From the IMG/VR virus record IMGVR_UViG_3300028840_002431, positions 62,001 through 126,000 of that record: a stretch of 64,000 nt of DNA; one strand, written 5' to 3'. The translations under genes and the position numbers were made by a program. Of the stretch, positions 35,360 to 43,857 are shown one piece after another (position 1 is the stretch's first letter; every line of letters begins with the position of its first letter). This DNA comes from a virus. The notes under the pieces were generated by a model. That model saw only the letters and a list, made by a program, of their open reading frames with translations, was not told where the DNA came from and did not search any database.

Positions 35360-35548
35360 ATGGACCCGACCGAATCTCTTAACATCATACTCAACGGCTT
35401 GGAAGCGCTACAAGATCACCCGGACGACCAGGATCTGAAATCGGACATAGCCGGGCATCTTACGAATCTAGCCGAATGGTTGGCCAGGGGAGGCGCGGGA
35501 CCCGACGCCGAAGAGGCGTTCAGGAAAGCAGGGTATGTCCAGGGTTAG
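35360..35548 (+). CDS. small helical protein, 62 aa
   Basis: Begins MDPTESLNIILNGLEALQD after a clear GGAGGAG ribosome site. TPR-like helical pair (LTNLAEWLARGGAGPDAEEAF). Function unknown. Confidence 0.65.
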   Translation: MDPTESLNIILNGLEALQDHPDDQDLKSDIAGHLTNLAEWLARGGAGPDAEEAFRKAGYVQG

Positions 35549-35940
35549 GTGTGGGGTAACGTCTTGATTTCCGATATCTCGTCCGTCAACTGTATCTGGT
35601 AGGGCGTGCTACCGACCAGCCTACTCAATATATCCCTCCGTTCTCGGATCTCCTGTGTGACAATGGCCTCTGTTAGCTTTCCCTTCTTGGAAAGTTCGCG
35701 CAATGTCTCGATCGATAACATATTAGACTCCTCTACGATCATGCGGGCCGCGAGTTTCTGACGCTCGAAAACCTCTCCCAGACGTAACCGGCCGATTTCC
35801 TCAATCTCCCCGGACAATATAGAAGGATATAACCCGCCTACCATTTGCTTCATCAGTTCTATGCGTTCCTGGATTTCGCCGTCAGCAACATCGATTAGCT
35901 CCTGAGTGCCAAGCTCGCGCAACTTCTCAATGGTCCTCAC
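35545..35940 (-). CDS. internally duplicated helical protein, 131 aa
   Basis: Two related halves: MRTIEKLRELGTQELIDV and IQERIELM at the start; SIETLRELSKKGKLTEAI and IRERRDIL in the second half. Probably a dimer-like helical fold. Its ATG overlaps the stop of the MT-A70 gene. Confidence 0.65.
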   Translation of the reverse strand: MRTIEKLRELGTQELIDVADGEIQERIELMKQMVGGLYPSILSGEIEEIGRLRLGEVFERQKLAARMIVEESNMLSIETLRELSKKGKLTEAIVTQEIRERRDILSRLVGSTPYQIQLTDEISEIKTLPHT

Positions 35941-36656
35941 CGTTCCTCCTGAGGCAATTCTTCCACGAGGCGCATAACTTCTTGTGCAACTTCTAACTCC
36001 CGGAGCCTTTCCCGGAGCTTAGGTGAGTGGGCTTGGATCGCTGGCATGGGGCCTTCTGACTCCAACCCCCACGCATCCCAGCCCCTGTATTGGAACCGGG
36101 CAAACAATTCGATACGAGGGATGTCTCCGAACAACTCCTCGATACGTTCCCTGGCCTCCGGAGGCTTCTCGGAATGCCGGGGCGGCCTAGGGGCGAAGAT
36201 CAGTTGTCCCTGGCTCTCCGTTTCGAGAGGCAACGTCCGCCCCTTTGCCTCAGTGGACCCTATAATAACCAACTCCGACTCTTCGGGAGGCTCCGTCGAA
36301 CCAACGATTACCAGTTCCGTTGTCGGCTTGACGAAGGAGGGTCTGACCCCCTGTCCTTTAATTATACGCCCGTCCTTCGTGGTCTTGATCCAGATGTAAC
36401 CAATACCACGATAGAAGAAGTCCCACATCCGCAGTAGGTCCACGGCTTCGTCCAGCTTGGGGCCGGTCGCCCACATGAAGATAACACCAGGAGGATCGAT
36501 AAGGCTGTGAACCGGGAGCTTCACAAGCTCGTCGAAGGGCATCATATTGAAGTGCTTGCCCGCCGCCTGATCCTTGTCCGGGTCTCCATAGTAATCCCAC
36601 GGAGGGTCCAGGTATATGAGCTTATAACGCCCGGCGAGCGACGCGAGTTCAATCAT
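35937..36656 (-). CDS. MT-A70-family adenine methyltransferase, 239 aa
   Basis: Begins with LIYLDPPWDYYG, the DPPW catalytic motif of MT-A70 m6A methyltransferases, and has GVIFMWATGPKLDEAV and a C-terminal EELFGDIPRIELFARF. Residues 113-140 hold a short tandem duplication (ELVIVGSTEP and ELVIIGSTEA). It should methylate adenine N6 in DNA. Overlaps the upstream methyltransferase gene by 8 nt. Confidence 0.87.
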   Translation of the reverse strand: MIELASLAGRYKLIYLDPPWDYYGDPDKDQAAGKHFNMMPFDELVKLPVHSLIDPPGVIFMWATGPKLDEAVDLLRMWDFFYRGIGYIWIKTTKDGRIIKGQGVRPSFVKPTTELVIVGSTEPPEESELVIIGSTEAKGRTLPLETESQGQLIFAPRPPRHSEKPPEARERIEELFGDIPRIELFARFQYRGWDAWGLESEGPMPAIQAHSPKLRERLRELEVAQEVMRLVEELPQEER

Positions 36657-38142
36657 CTTGTTCCAAGTCGAACATCAATTCAAAAGCCTCTCGCTGAGAG
36701 GCTTCGTCGGCTTTGGTTTCCAGTTCCGGCTTCAAGGCCAACAAGCGTTTCCTCGCCAGCGCATGAGATTCTGGGTCCTTCTCGATACCTATGAAGTTAC
36801 ACCTAGAAGCGATGGCCGCCGCACACGTTGTCCCGGTTCCGCAGTAAGGGTCCAACACAACACCATCTACAGGGGTCACGAGTTTGACAAGCCACTCCAT
36901 GAGCTTCAACGGCTTCATGGTCGGGTGTTTGTTGTCTTCGTCGCCGGGCAACCATCCCCCACGCTCGCGTTTATTCACCTTAGCCGCGTACAGGAACGGC
37001 TCCTCAGGCTGGAACTGGCCGAAGTAATGAGGAGAGTCGGATTTCTGACGCTCCAACGCCTTGGCAGGGCACCCCTCCGCACACCTGTAGATAGGAAGCT
37101 CCTCCATGCCTTCGACGTCGCCGCGATGCTCAGAACTGTACGGATGCCCCGCTCCATCTCCAAACGGCTTCATGCCATCGTCAAAGCGGTTGATAACCGG
37201 AGCCTGTACTTTCTTATACCCTACGATCTTACAGCCGTCCGCATGTGTGACAACAAGGTTGGATGGCCAGCGCCCCTGATCCGTAAACGTAGCCCCAGTG
37301 CCGCGCCTGTAACCGGACCCGCCTTGTCCAACTCCCCACCCCTTTCCGTTTCTTACAGTACGAACTCCAGCCGTCGCTTGTCTTCGTCCGCTTGTTATTC
37401 TAGTGGCATCTATGTTGTATGCTCCGGTGCCGTGCGCCAATACATTGGAAGCCACCGTTGATTCTTCCAAAGGTTTCCGAAAAACGAGTATAGGCTCCCA
37501 CGATGGCTTGAGTGCCGTACCCCAACCCTCCCACGCCCATGCTTCTTTCGTCGCAGGGACTGTGATTGGAGCCTTGGACCAATCCATACGGTCACGCTCG
37601 TCGTGTCGCCCTTCTATCTCCCTCCAATTCTCGCTGATGGCGGCCGACGTACGCTTCTTCCCGTCGTATCTACCCCTAGGATCGTAGGTGCCCACCACCT
37701 GTCGTTTGGCCCCGGCCTCCTCATCGATGGCTTTTGATATATTACGGGACTTGGGGAAGCCTTGTCCGTAGACCCATTGCAGAACCGTACAGGCGAATTG
37801 CGAGGCCACTGTGTCCCGGTTCTCGAACCCAGCGGCTCTGATCCCCAAGGAGATGAGGTCAGAAGTCCGGGTCCCGCCAAAACTCAACAGGTGGCCGCCC
37901 GGTTTCAACACCCGGAAACACTCTTTCCACACGGAAACAGACGGGATGTGCCAGTCCCGGCCCATGAAATCCCCACCCGTATCGAGGTCGGAGTCTCCTG
38001 AGAGATAGGCTATAATCTCGTCGATTCCCGGTTCCCGGTCGCCAAGACCGTAAGGAGGATCGGTGACAATAGAGTCCACGGAAGCGTCCGGCAGCGTCCG
38101 GAGAACCTCTAGACACGTCCCCAGTAGAATCGAGTTCAACAC
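36649..38142 (-). CDS. DNA methyltransferase (N6-adenine/N4-cytosine), 497 aa
   Basis: Motif IV VDSIVTDPPYGLG near the N terminus, and the AdoMet loop VVLDPYCGTGTTCAAAI near residue 430, the order of beta-class methyltransferases. The 300-residue centre is the target-recognition region with NIDATRI. Probably protects phage DNA from restriction. Both methyltransferase genes are coupled. Confidence 0.9.
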   Translation of the reverse strand: MLNSILLGTCLEVLRTLPDASVDSIVTDPPYGLGDREPGIDEIIAYLSGDSDLDTGGDFMGRDWHIPSVSVWKECFRVLKPGGHLLSFGGTRTSDLISLGIRAAGFENRDTVASQFACTVLQWVYGQGFPKSRNISKAIDEEAGAKRQVVGTYDPRGRYDGKKRTSAAISENWREIEGRHDERDRMDWSKAPITVPATKEAWAWEGWGTALKPSWEPILVFRKPLEESTVASNVLAHGTGAYNIDATRITSGRRQATAGVRTVRNGKGWGVGQGGSGYRRGTGATFTDQGRWPSNLVVTHADGCKIVGYKKVQAPVINRFDDGMKPFGDGAGHPYSSEHRGDVEGMEELPIYRCAEGCPAKALERQKSDSPHYFGQFQPEEPFLYAAKVNKRERGGWLPGDEDNKHPTMKPLKLMEWLVKLVTPVDGVVLDPYCGTGTTCAAAIASRCNFIGIEKDPESHALARKRLLALKPELETKADEASQREAFELMFDLEQDD

Positions 38143-38151
38143 TCGACCAGA

Positions 38152-38970
38152 CTACACTGAAATCGGAAAGTCCTTGAAGCTTTTCTGCAACAGGGCGTTG
38201 ATCTTGGGCTTGTAGGTCATACCCCAGGACGCCTCTGTCAAGGGCTTGCCTTGCCGTGTGTAAGGGTCCGTCAGCTTGGACTCTATACCACGAGCAACGT
38301 CACCTATAATCTCACGGTCCGAATAACCCTCGATCAGAGATAGCTTTATGTAGAGAAGAGCGTCCGGATGGATGGCCTTCAATCTGGACTTGAGTCGGGG
38401 TAGTTGCCGCATGAGTTCTCGTTCGGCCGTCTCTTCATCGAACACCGGTATCTCGTGTCGGCGCTCCTGCCCCTGGCTGAAATAAACATCGCTGGTTTCC
38501 TTCTTCTTCCGAATGTAATTCTTGGTGTTCCACTCCAGCTTGTTCATCACGTACCGCTCGGCACTCCTGCGGGAGTATGATTCCTTCAAGGCGTCAGAAC
38601 CGCCGCCTAAGAAGTCCACCAGAAAATCGAGCATGACTTGTTCAGTCACCTGGGGTCCCTGGTGGAACTTGGACATGAGCTTCCGAAAAACCGACTTGCC
38701 ATACTCGCGCCCGTACCCACGTGGCAGGTAATTCGCGATCGGTTTCCGGGTAGCATCGAACTCAGAGGCTGGCTCCCCGTTGATATCAGGCATCCCATCC
38801 GTGATACCGTGGGCCAAGAATTCCCCGTAGATGGTCTTCCCAAACGCCTCTGTGGTGCTGACGGCCATACGAGAGAAGAAGTCTGCCAGCCGTACCGAAA
38901 AGGGCAAGGAGGCCCAGATCTGGCGGCGTAACGACCCCGAAGCCTGGATCAGGTGAGCAACTCGGTTCAT
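38152..38970 (-). CDS. sigma-factor-like protein, 272 aa
   Basis: The middle (SYSRRSAERYVMNKLEWNTK) and the C-terminal part (AIHPDALLYIKLSLIEGYSD followed by REIIGDVARGIESKL) resemble region 2 and region 4 of ECF sigma factors, the latter with a GYSDREI helix-turn-helix. The homology is inferred by eye. It lies next to a second sigma-like gene. Confidence 0.55.
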   Translation of the reverse strand: MNRVAHLIQASGSLRRQIWASLPFSVRLADFFSRMAVSTTEAFGKTIYGEFLAHGITDGMPDINGEPASEFDATRKPIANYLPRGYGREYGKSVFRKLMSKFHQGPQVTEQVMLDFLVDFLGGGSDALKESYSRRSAERYVMNKLEWNTKNYIRKKKETSDVYFSQGQERRHEIPVFDEETAERELMRQLPRLKSRLKAIHPDALLYIKLSLIEGYSDREIIGDVARGIESKLTDPYTRQGKPLTEASWGMTYKPKINALLQKSFKDFPISV

Positions 38971-38997
38971 CTCACCCGAAGCATACTAACAAAAGAA

Positions 38998-39957
38998 CTA
39001 ACTAAATTCGCGGGCTAACGGTCGCACCGTATCGATTACCGACTTACAGACCTTGGGCGGAAGCTCGGTATTTCTAAGGGCTTGCATAAGGGAAGCCCCG
39101 TTCTCCAACGACGTGAAGACCTTTGATTCGGTCTCCTTCACAGGCTTACAACCTTCCAGGCCGACCATGTGCTCGTGCAAGGTGTTAGAAAGCATCTGAC
39201 GAGCCTCGTCAAGGGCGATCATGGTGTCAGCGTTTGCCGACTTATCGGGAAGGGTTGACTCCCAAGCCGGTGCCTCCTCGTTACGCTTGTAAGCCGGGGG
39301 CGTGTACGGACGTTCCTTGTGCCGTCGCTCCTGGGTCCGACAGAAATTCGCGTAATGGTTCAAAACAGCCATAACCAGATAATTCTGGAACTGGGCCTTG
39401 GTCGGCTTCACCTCCGGGAACTTGAGATAACCCTCAGGACGACTTTCTCCTACAACAACTCCGTCCTGGACATCACGGCCCATCTTCCGAAAGGTTTTCT
39501 CTTCCAGAGTCAGTCGAATCACATCCTCGAAAGCGACCAGCGCGGTCTTAGCGTTGTAGCCAAACAGGCCCTGGACCTGGAATTCCATCAAGTTGATCGG
39601 AGTGGGCATCCAGTGGCCCCTCTTCCGGGGACCCGGCTTACGGGTCCCGTCCTTTCGCTTCCGTGGTTGGCCTTTGTGGTAGGACCACATAGCCGATTCC
39701 CACTGTTGCCAGGAAACCCCCAGGAAATCACAGGCTTGCGTAGCCGATAAAACCTTCGGGGTCTGGCGTTGTATTTTTGCCTCGAATCGGAGAAGGAGCC
39801 GGGCTTCTATCAGCTTCATCCAGATGTACGAATGCAAGTCCTCGAAGTTTCTCTCGATCTTGTTTGCCTTGAGAAGCACCGAATAGATAAGGCGTCCGTA
39901 CTGCCGTTCCAACTCATCGTAATTCTTGGGTATAACTGACACGTGTGACGATGGCAT
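38998..39957 (-). CDS. sigma-factor-like protein, 319 aa
   Basis: N terminus YDELERQYGRLIYSVLLKAN, then FEDLHSYIWMKLIEARLLL, is like sigma-70 region 2 (core binding, first helices). The middle is basic (GQPRKRKDGTRKPGPRKRGH), and QNYLVMAVLNHYANFCRTQE matches the later part of region 2. A C-terminal helical HTH-like segment (ENGASLMQALRNTELPPKVC) could be region 4. A candidate reader of the GGTGTAAT promoters. Confidence 0.62.
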   Translation of the reverse strand: MPSSHVSVIPKNYDELERQYGRLIYSVLLKANKIERNFEDLHSYIWMKLIEARLLLRFEAKIQRQTPKVLSATQACDFLGVSWQQWESAMWSYHKGQPRKRKDGTRKPGPRKRGHWMPTPINLMEFQVQGLFGYNAKTALVAFEDVIRLTLEEKTFRKMGRDVQDGVVVGESRPEGYLKFPEVKPTKAQFQNYLVMAVLNHYANFCRTQERRHKERPYTPPAYKRNEEAPAWESTLPDKSANADTMIALDEARQMLSNTLHEHMVGLEGCKPVKETESKVFTSLENGASLMQALRNTELPPKVCKSVIDTVRPLAREFS

Positions 39958-40562
39958 CAGTGGGGTCCCCGGTATATGGCTCGCTAGAAACGAGGTAAAG
40001 GTTTAAACAATTGAAATGTAGCGGTGAATCAGTAGGACTACCTCAGGCGTTGGTTAGTCGTCAATAAATAAAATCGGTTGGTACACGATTTTTTGTGGTT
40101 AGATAGGAAAAATAAATTGATACGTTTTAATCTGTCTATGAATTCTTGTGTGACTTTGGTTGGTTAAAGGTTAAACAGCTTTTTGGGTTTAGGTTTTAGT
40201 TTTCGGTTTATTGGAGTCTCTGGTTTCAGTCCGTCATCGACGATGTCGATGGGAAGATCTTTTAGCTCAACTCGATCTTCTCGTTACCTACTTCGCTGGA
40301 TACTGGACTGGAAAGAGTTGATTTCCCTAAGTATCCCTCCGCCGACCACCCTTCCGTCTGCAACCCACTTCTACCGGTGACGAAAAGACGATCGGAGCAT
40401 CCAACCTCTGATAGGTTGGCCAGAGCAGTTGGCCTTGTTCACCCTCCTAGGCTGCCTTAAGAGAGCGCCCTGCAAAGCAGGTATGGGGGCCTGAGGACGC
40501 CAAACCCATGCGGGTCAAACGGTTATACACCACGTTCCTGTCCGGTGGTGTAAAAAGGAAAC
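39958..40562. other. 600-nt intergenic region with GGTTA repeats and hairpins
   Basis: Relatively AT-rich. TTGGTTA or GGTTA recurs near 40051, 40094, 40157 and 40166. A second part (40380-40520) holds hairpins CCAACCT/AGGTTGG, GGCCA/TTGGCC and CCTGC-AAA-GCAGG. The frame at 40183-40380 looks spurious. Possible origin, operator or leader RNA. Confidence 0.45.
40526..40552 (+). promoter_or_regulatory. inverted repeat containing GGTGGTGTAA
   Basis: TACACCAC/GTGGTGTA with an 11-nt spacer; the right arm is a variant of the promoter-like element and lies 11 nt before ATG 40563, followed by AAAAAGGAAAC. Confidence 0.45.
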
Positions 40563-40877
40563 ATGGGAAACACTTTTTTCGTGCTGACCGACCTCTCCGA
40601 CTTCCGCGTCCAGGTTGGCGACTACGATTTCCTCCGGATAGGAGACAAGATAAGTCTGCGTTTTCGGCTGGAAAGAATGCACGACGGCCGTAGAGAAATG
40701 GCCGACGTAGACGGCGAGTTCCGTGTAGCGGCCGTGCAGATCGCCCACGGTCCAACAGGGTCCCGGCAGATCGCCCAGATCGCCGCTATCAACAAGCCCC
40801 CGTTCTGGAAAGCTATCAAGCTTTTGCCGCCCCGCGTTCTCCCCCCGGCACGCTTTCCCCCAACAGAAGTGAAGTAG
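40563..40877 (+). CDS. hypothetical protein, 104 aa
   Basis: Begins MGNTFFVLTDLSDFRVQVGD; beta-barrel-like pattern (YDFLRIGDKISLRFRLE), Pro-rich end. AAGGAAAC precedes the ATG. Its end is antisense to the winged-helix gene at 40816. Confidence 0.6.
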   Translation: MGNTFFVLTDLSDFRVQVGDYDFLRIGDKISLRFRLERMHDGRREMADVDGEFRVAAVQIAHGPTGSRQIAQIAAINKPPFWKAIKLLPPRVLPPARFPPTEVK

Positions 40878-41265
40878 CTCTATATGTTGGGCGTCCGTCC
40901 ACCGGCTCTCCACGACAGGCTGTGCCTTCCGCGACGAGGGTGTCTACAGCGAAGGCCAGATTTGCTTTGACCGGGTCCTCGTGAAACCACTCAACGTGAA
41001 GTCGGCCGGTGGCGGTGATGACCTTGTTCTCTCGCAGCCGTCGATAAATCGTCCGGCAGAACTCCCGGTTCAGTCCGGTGGCCTTCGCGATCTTGTCGGC
41101 GTTGGTGGTCTGGCAGTAGAACATGGCCAGCATCGCCCGGCCGACCACTCTCCCGTCCCCAACGATCCGTAAATCGTTTAGAGTTTGTTCAATCTCTCGT
41201 TCAGACTTGAGATCAATTCGAGGTATTTGCGGACGACGTTTTCGGCCGTCTTTTCGGTTCGCCAT
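40816..41265 (-). CDS. winged-helix DNA-binding protein, 149 aa
   Basis: Start at ATG 41265 (MANRKDGRKRRPQIPRIDL). Basic leader, then NADKIAKATGLNREFCRTIY and RRLRENKVITATGRLHVEWF, a helix-turn-helix with wing as in small regulators. A longer frame upstream is very Ala/Pro/Arg-rich and is antisense-like, so it is rejected. Overlaps gene 41178-41609 by 88 nt in another frame. Confidence 0.6.
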   Translation of the reverse strand: MANRKDGRKRRPQIPRIDLKSEREIEQTLNDLRIVGDGRVVGRAMLAMFYCQTTNADKIAKATGLNREFCRTIYRRLRENKVITATGRLHVEWFHEDPVKANLAFAVDTLVAEGTACRGEPVDGRPTYRATSLLLGESVPGGERGAAKA

Positions 41266-41609
41266 CTTCTGAACGGACTCGGCTCGGGCACCTTGGGCAA
41301 TTTCAGAGGCGGGACGGGCGGCACAGGCTTGGGCGGCACAGGCGGTTTCTCTGGTACCGGGGGGCGGATGGGCGCTGGCGGCGGGTCCACTGGAATCCTG
41401 GCCCTCTCTGGCTTCTGAGGGTACCGTGGCGGCTTCGGCTTCCCCCTCCATTGAGGTTCGCCCACCTCGTTCGGGCGGAGCTTCTGGAAGCGTTCTGGCT
41501 GTTCCTTGAGCGTTTCCGGCAGGACGTAGACGGTCCGACCCGTCTCCCGGTTCTTCACGGGGATCTCTTCGGCCCAGCGAGCCAGGACACGGTGAAGAAG
41601 ATCGCTCAC
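41178..41609 (-). CDS. proline-rich protein, 143 aa
   Basis: GTG start at 41609 (MSDLLHRVLARWAEEIPVKN). A long Pro-rich centre (PPAPIRPPVPEKPPVPPKPV) and a helical end (VVRKYLELISSLNERLNKL). Possibly a spacer or docking protein. CCGGTGTAGC lies 24 nt upstream. Confidence 0.6.
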   Translation of the reverse strand: MSDLLHRVLARWAEEIPVKNRETGRTVYVLPETLKEQPERFQKLRPNEVGEPQWRGKPKPPRYPQKPERARIPVDPPPAPIRPPVPEKPPVPPKPVPPVPPLKLPKVPEPSPFRRWRTEKTAENVVRKYLELISSLNERLNKL

Positions 41610-41633
41610 CCTTACGTGAATCCATAAGAAGAT

Positions 41634-41643
41634 GCTACACCGG
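41634..41643 (-). promoter_or_regulatory. CCGGTGTAGC promoter-like element
   Basis: Upstream of the gene starting at 41609, with a 24-nt leader containing AAGG. Confidence 0.45.
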
Positions 41644-41657
41644 GCCACTTAAAAGGC

Positions 41658-41686
41658 AAACGGTCCTCATACTCGGAGGACCGTTT
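41658..41686. terminator. bidirectional hairpin terminator
   Basis: AAACGGTCCT/AGGACCGTTT, 10 bp, with a 9-nt loop, between two minus-strand units. A second hairpin GCCCTTTCT/AGAAAGGGC follows at 41710-41744. Confidence 0.65.
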
Positions 41687-41731
41687 ACGCACACTGTATG
41701 ATTTGGTTGGCCCTTTCTCGGGTGACGCTCC

Positions 41732-41887
41732 TCACAGAAAGGGCGGTTCGCTCTCGTAGCGGTCGATGACAATGTTCGCAGTGTGCGCGACAGCCGTATC
41801 TCGCTCGACGGTCCCCGGAGGAAAGATACAAACCAATATCAGCGGTGCCGGTACTGGTTCGATCGTCATTGGGGTGAAGAGCATCAT
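41732..41887 (-). CDS. small protein, 51 aa
   Basis: Starts with ATG overlapping the stop of the GHKL ATPase gene (TAATGATG). Begins MMLFTPMTIEPVPAPLILV and ends VIDRYESEPPFL. Its stop lies in a hairpin. Support is coupling and position. Confidence 0.5.
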   Translation of the reverse strand: MMLFTPMTIEPVPAPLILVCIFPPGTVERDTAVAHTANIVIDRYESEPPFL

Positions 41888-43296
41888 TAGTTCAGTTTGG
41901 CCTCGGTCTCGCCAGAAGCAGTCTCGCTGGCGCTTCGAGCGGCCGGGAAAGACCTAGCCTTTCTTGTGCGCCATGTCCGGACCCTGGCCGACCGGAGGTG
42001 GGCCACGATCTTACTCCAGATCTTGGCCATATTACTGGCGTGGTCGTAACTCCGATGGGAAACCTCTTCCACCAGGACTTCGAGCGCCTTGTCGCGGTCA
42101 GCGAGAATTCGTCTGGCGACGAAAACCTGATCCTTGTCGCTCTTGTACATCCCGCACTTTGCCTCAGACCGAAAATCCACTATGCGGATGTCGTCGGGGC
42201 TGAGCCGATCCACCCGGTCGATGAGAAAGACCGCGCTATCCAGATTGGCCTTTTCCTCGGGTTCGAGGTCGGCCCACGAGTAGAAATTCACGGCCTCGTT
42301 CTGGAGCGCCTTCTTGATGTCGTACAGGTCGCCCATCTCGTCGTCGAGAATGGCCTTGAGAGGTTTGTTCGTGACCAGAACGCTCTTCTTGCCCAGCGTC
42401 TCGACCTCCTGGCCGTCCAGAACGGTCTCGACCGCGATCGCGTCTTCCCCGTGGTCGGCCTTGAACTTGGCCACAACCTGCTCTTTGAGCTTGTCGTCCA
42501 GTTGGCTCGCTCCCCAGCTATCCAGGCCAGACAGGTCCCGGTGCTCCCCTTGGAGAGCCTCCATGAACGGAGCGATTAGCTCTTCCCGCTCGGCTGTGGA
42601 GTGTTGCCAGATCATCCGGGTTCGCCAGTGGAGATCGTGCCGCATGACCATCTTCCGGTCCCGATCCACCTGGACATCCTTGTCCAGATCGTAGCCGAAC
42701 CGGATCTCCGGATCGTGCTCCACGAAAATCCCCTTCACGAAGATCTTCCCGGCGTACTCATTGTCCAGCAACAGAGCACCGTAGCTCGTGTTGATCCGAA
42801 GACGATCCTCTTTCTTCTTGAGGAACAAGAAGCACGCCTTCTTCTCTTCCCACCACTCCTTGTCGATGTTGCCGATCTCGACCTGAACACGCTCGACCGG
42901 CTTACGACCCTTGTCGATCCGGAACGTGAGCACGTCGGCCTTGAACTTCTCGGAGTGCTCGATCCGGGGCGTCCACACCTCCGAACCCGATCGGATCTTG
43001 ACGGTGTGCCCGGCACGCAACAGGGCCAAGGTGCCGTCCTTCAACCCCTCTCCGAACTTGCCCCGGAGTTCATCGTTGTCGGCCTTGGTGGTATGGCCGT
43101 ATAACAACGCCTCGTACGGAAGCGTGGTCCCCTTGTTCTCGATCACCAGCGTCTGAGCGTCGGCCCGATAACGCACGGTCAGCGGGGCATCGAATTCGTC
43201 GGCGGCGTCTGCCGCGTTTTGTAACAACTCCCGAACCCCTTCAAAGGTTCTCCAGTCCGGTAGGTGGTTGCTCTTGATGGATAGCTCAATTTTCAT
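41887..43296 (-). CDS. GHKL ATPase (rIIA/MORC-like) with degenerate protease end, 469 aa
   Basis: Residues 20-120 carry the GHKL ATP-binding motifs: VRELLQNAADAADE (N box), LVIENKGTT (G1) and GKFGEGLKDGTLALLRAG (G2). Near residue 415, VLVEEVSHRSYDHASNMA aligns with the HEFGHHYSSDH zinc site of the paralogue at 58730, but the first His is Glu, so the metal site is probably inactive. A good GGAGGAGG ribosome site precedes ATG 43296. Phage rIIA proteins share this ATPase type. Confidence 0.78.
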   Translation of the reverse strand: MKIELSIKSNHLPDWRTFEGVRELLQNAADAADEFDAPLTVRYRADAQTLVIENKGTTLPYEALLYGHTTKADNDELRGKFGEGLKDGTLALLRAGHTVKIRSGSEVWTPRIEHSEKFKADVLTFRIDKGRKPVERVQVEIGNIDKEWWEEKKACFLFLKKKEDRLRINTSYGALLLDNEYAGKIFVKGIFVEHDPEIRFGYDLDKDVQVDRDRKMVMRHDLHWRTRMIWQHSTAEREELIAPFMEALQGEHRDLSGLDSWGASQLDDKLKEQVVAKFKADHGEDAIAVETVLDGQEVETLGKKSVLVTNKPLKAILDDEMGDLYDIKKALQNEAVNFYSWADLEPEEKANLDSAVFLIDRVDRLSPDDIRIVDFRSEAKCGMYKSDKDQVFVARRILADRDKALEVLVEEVSHRSYDHASNMAKIWSKIVAHLRSARVRTWRTRKARSFPAARSASETASGETEAKLN

Positions 43297-43314
43297 CCCT
43301 GACCTCCTCCTACT

Positions 43315-43324
43315 GTTACACCGG
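43315..43324 (-). promoter_or_regulatory. CCGGTGTAAC promoter-like element
   Basis: 18 nt before ATG 43296; here a clear ribosome site (AGGAGGAGG) lies between. Confidence 0.5.
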
Positions 43325-43368
43325 ACCCTGGATAATTCAAAAGTTATTTTTAAAAAAGCCTAACTGTC

Positions 43369-43857
43369 ATGACCATAGATGCAGATCAGATACATAACGA
43401 CCTCTGGCAGGGGTCAGCCCCGCCTACCGGAACCCATGTAAAAGACGCTGGTTTTACCGCACTCGTCCTGTGCGCCGACGGGTACCAACCCCCAGCTTCT
43501 GAGTTCCCAGGCGTCCAGGTTATCCACGCTCCTAACACCGACGACCCGACTGTACCGCCCAGGAGAGCCGACCTGAACCGGGCCTTACAAGCCGCTGGCC
43601 AAGCAGCCGAAATCTTAGAACAAGGTGGGAAAGTGCTCGTCACGTGCCGGATGGGGATCAATCGGTCCAGTCTTGTGACGGCCCTCACCCTTCACAAACT
43701 GACAGGTATGTCCGGCTTGGAGGCTTGTGAACGGATAATGTCAAAGCGTTTGGCCCTGACCAACCCTCAGTTCCTCAAGTGTCTTTCTCGGATTCCGGCT
43801 CGTCTGGATCTTGAAGGTAATCCCACAATAAGCCGCGTCGTTTCGACTCGTCCCTAG
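43369..43857 (+). CDS. dual-specificity protein phosphatase, 162 aa
   Basis: Signature VLVTCRMGINRSSLVTALT matches CxxGxxRS of cysteine phosphatases (Thr in place of the usual His before Cys). An Asp in APNTDDPTVP could be the general acid. It removes phosphate from Ser/Thr/Tyr or other phosphoesters. Its 3' end overlaps the convergent gene by 83 nt. Confidence 0.85.
   Translation: MTIDADQIHNDLWQGSAPPTGTHVKDAGFTALVLCADGYQPPASEFPGVQVIHAPNTDDPTVPPRRADLNRALQAAGQAAEILEQGGKVLVTCRMGINRSSLVTALTLHKLTGMSGLEACERIMSKRLALTNPQFLKCLSRIPARLDLEGNPTISRVVSTRP

Noticed and set aside
40183-40380. 65-aa plus-strand frame in the long intergenic region
   Set aside because: Low-complexity Ser/Arg composition, no ribosome site, no neighbour coupling.
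40816-41625. Long version (269 aa) of the winged-helix protein
   Set aside because: The extra N-terminal part is the frame-shifted shadow of the Pro-rich gene at 41178; the internal ATG at 41265 fits better.
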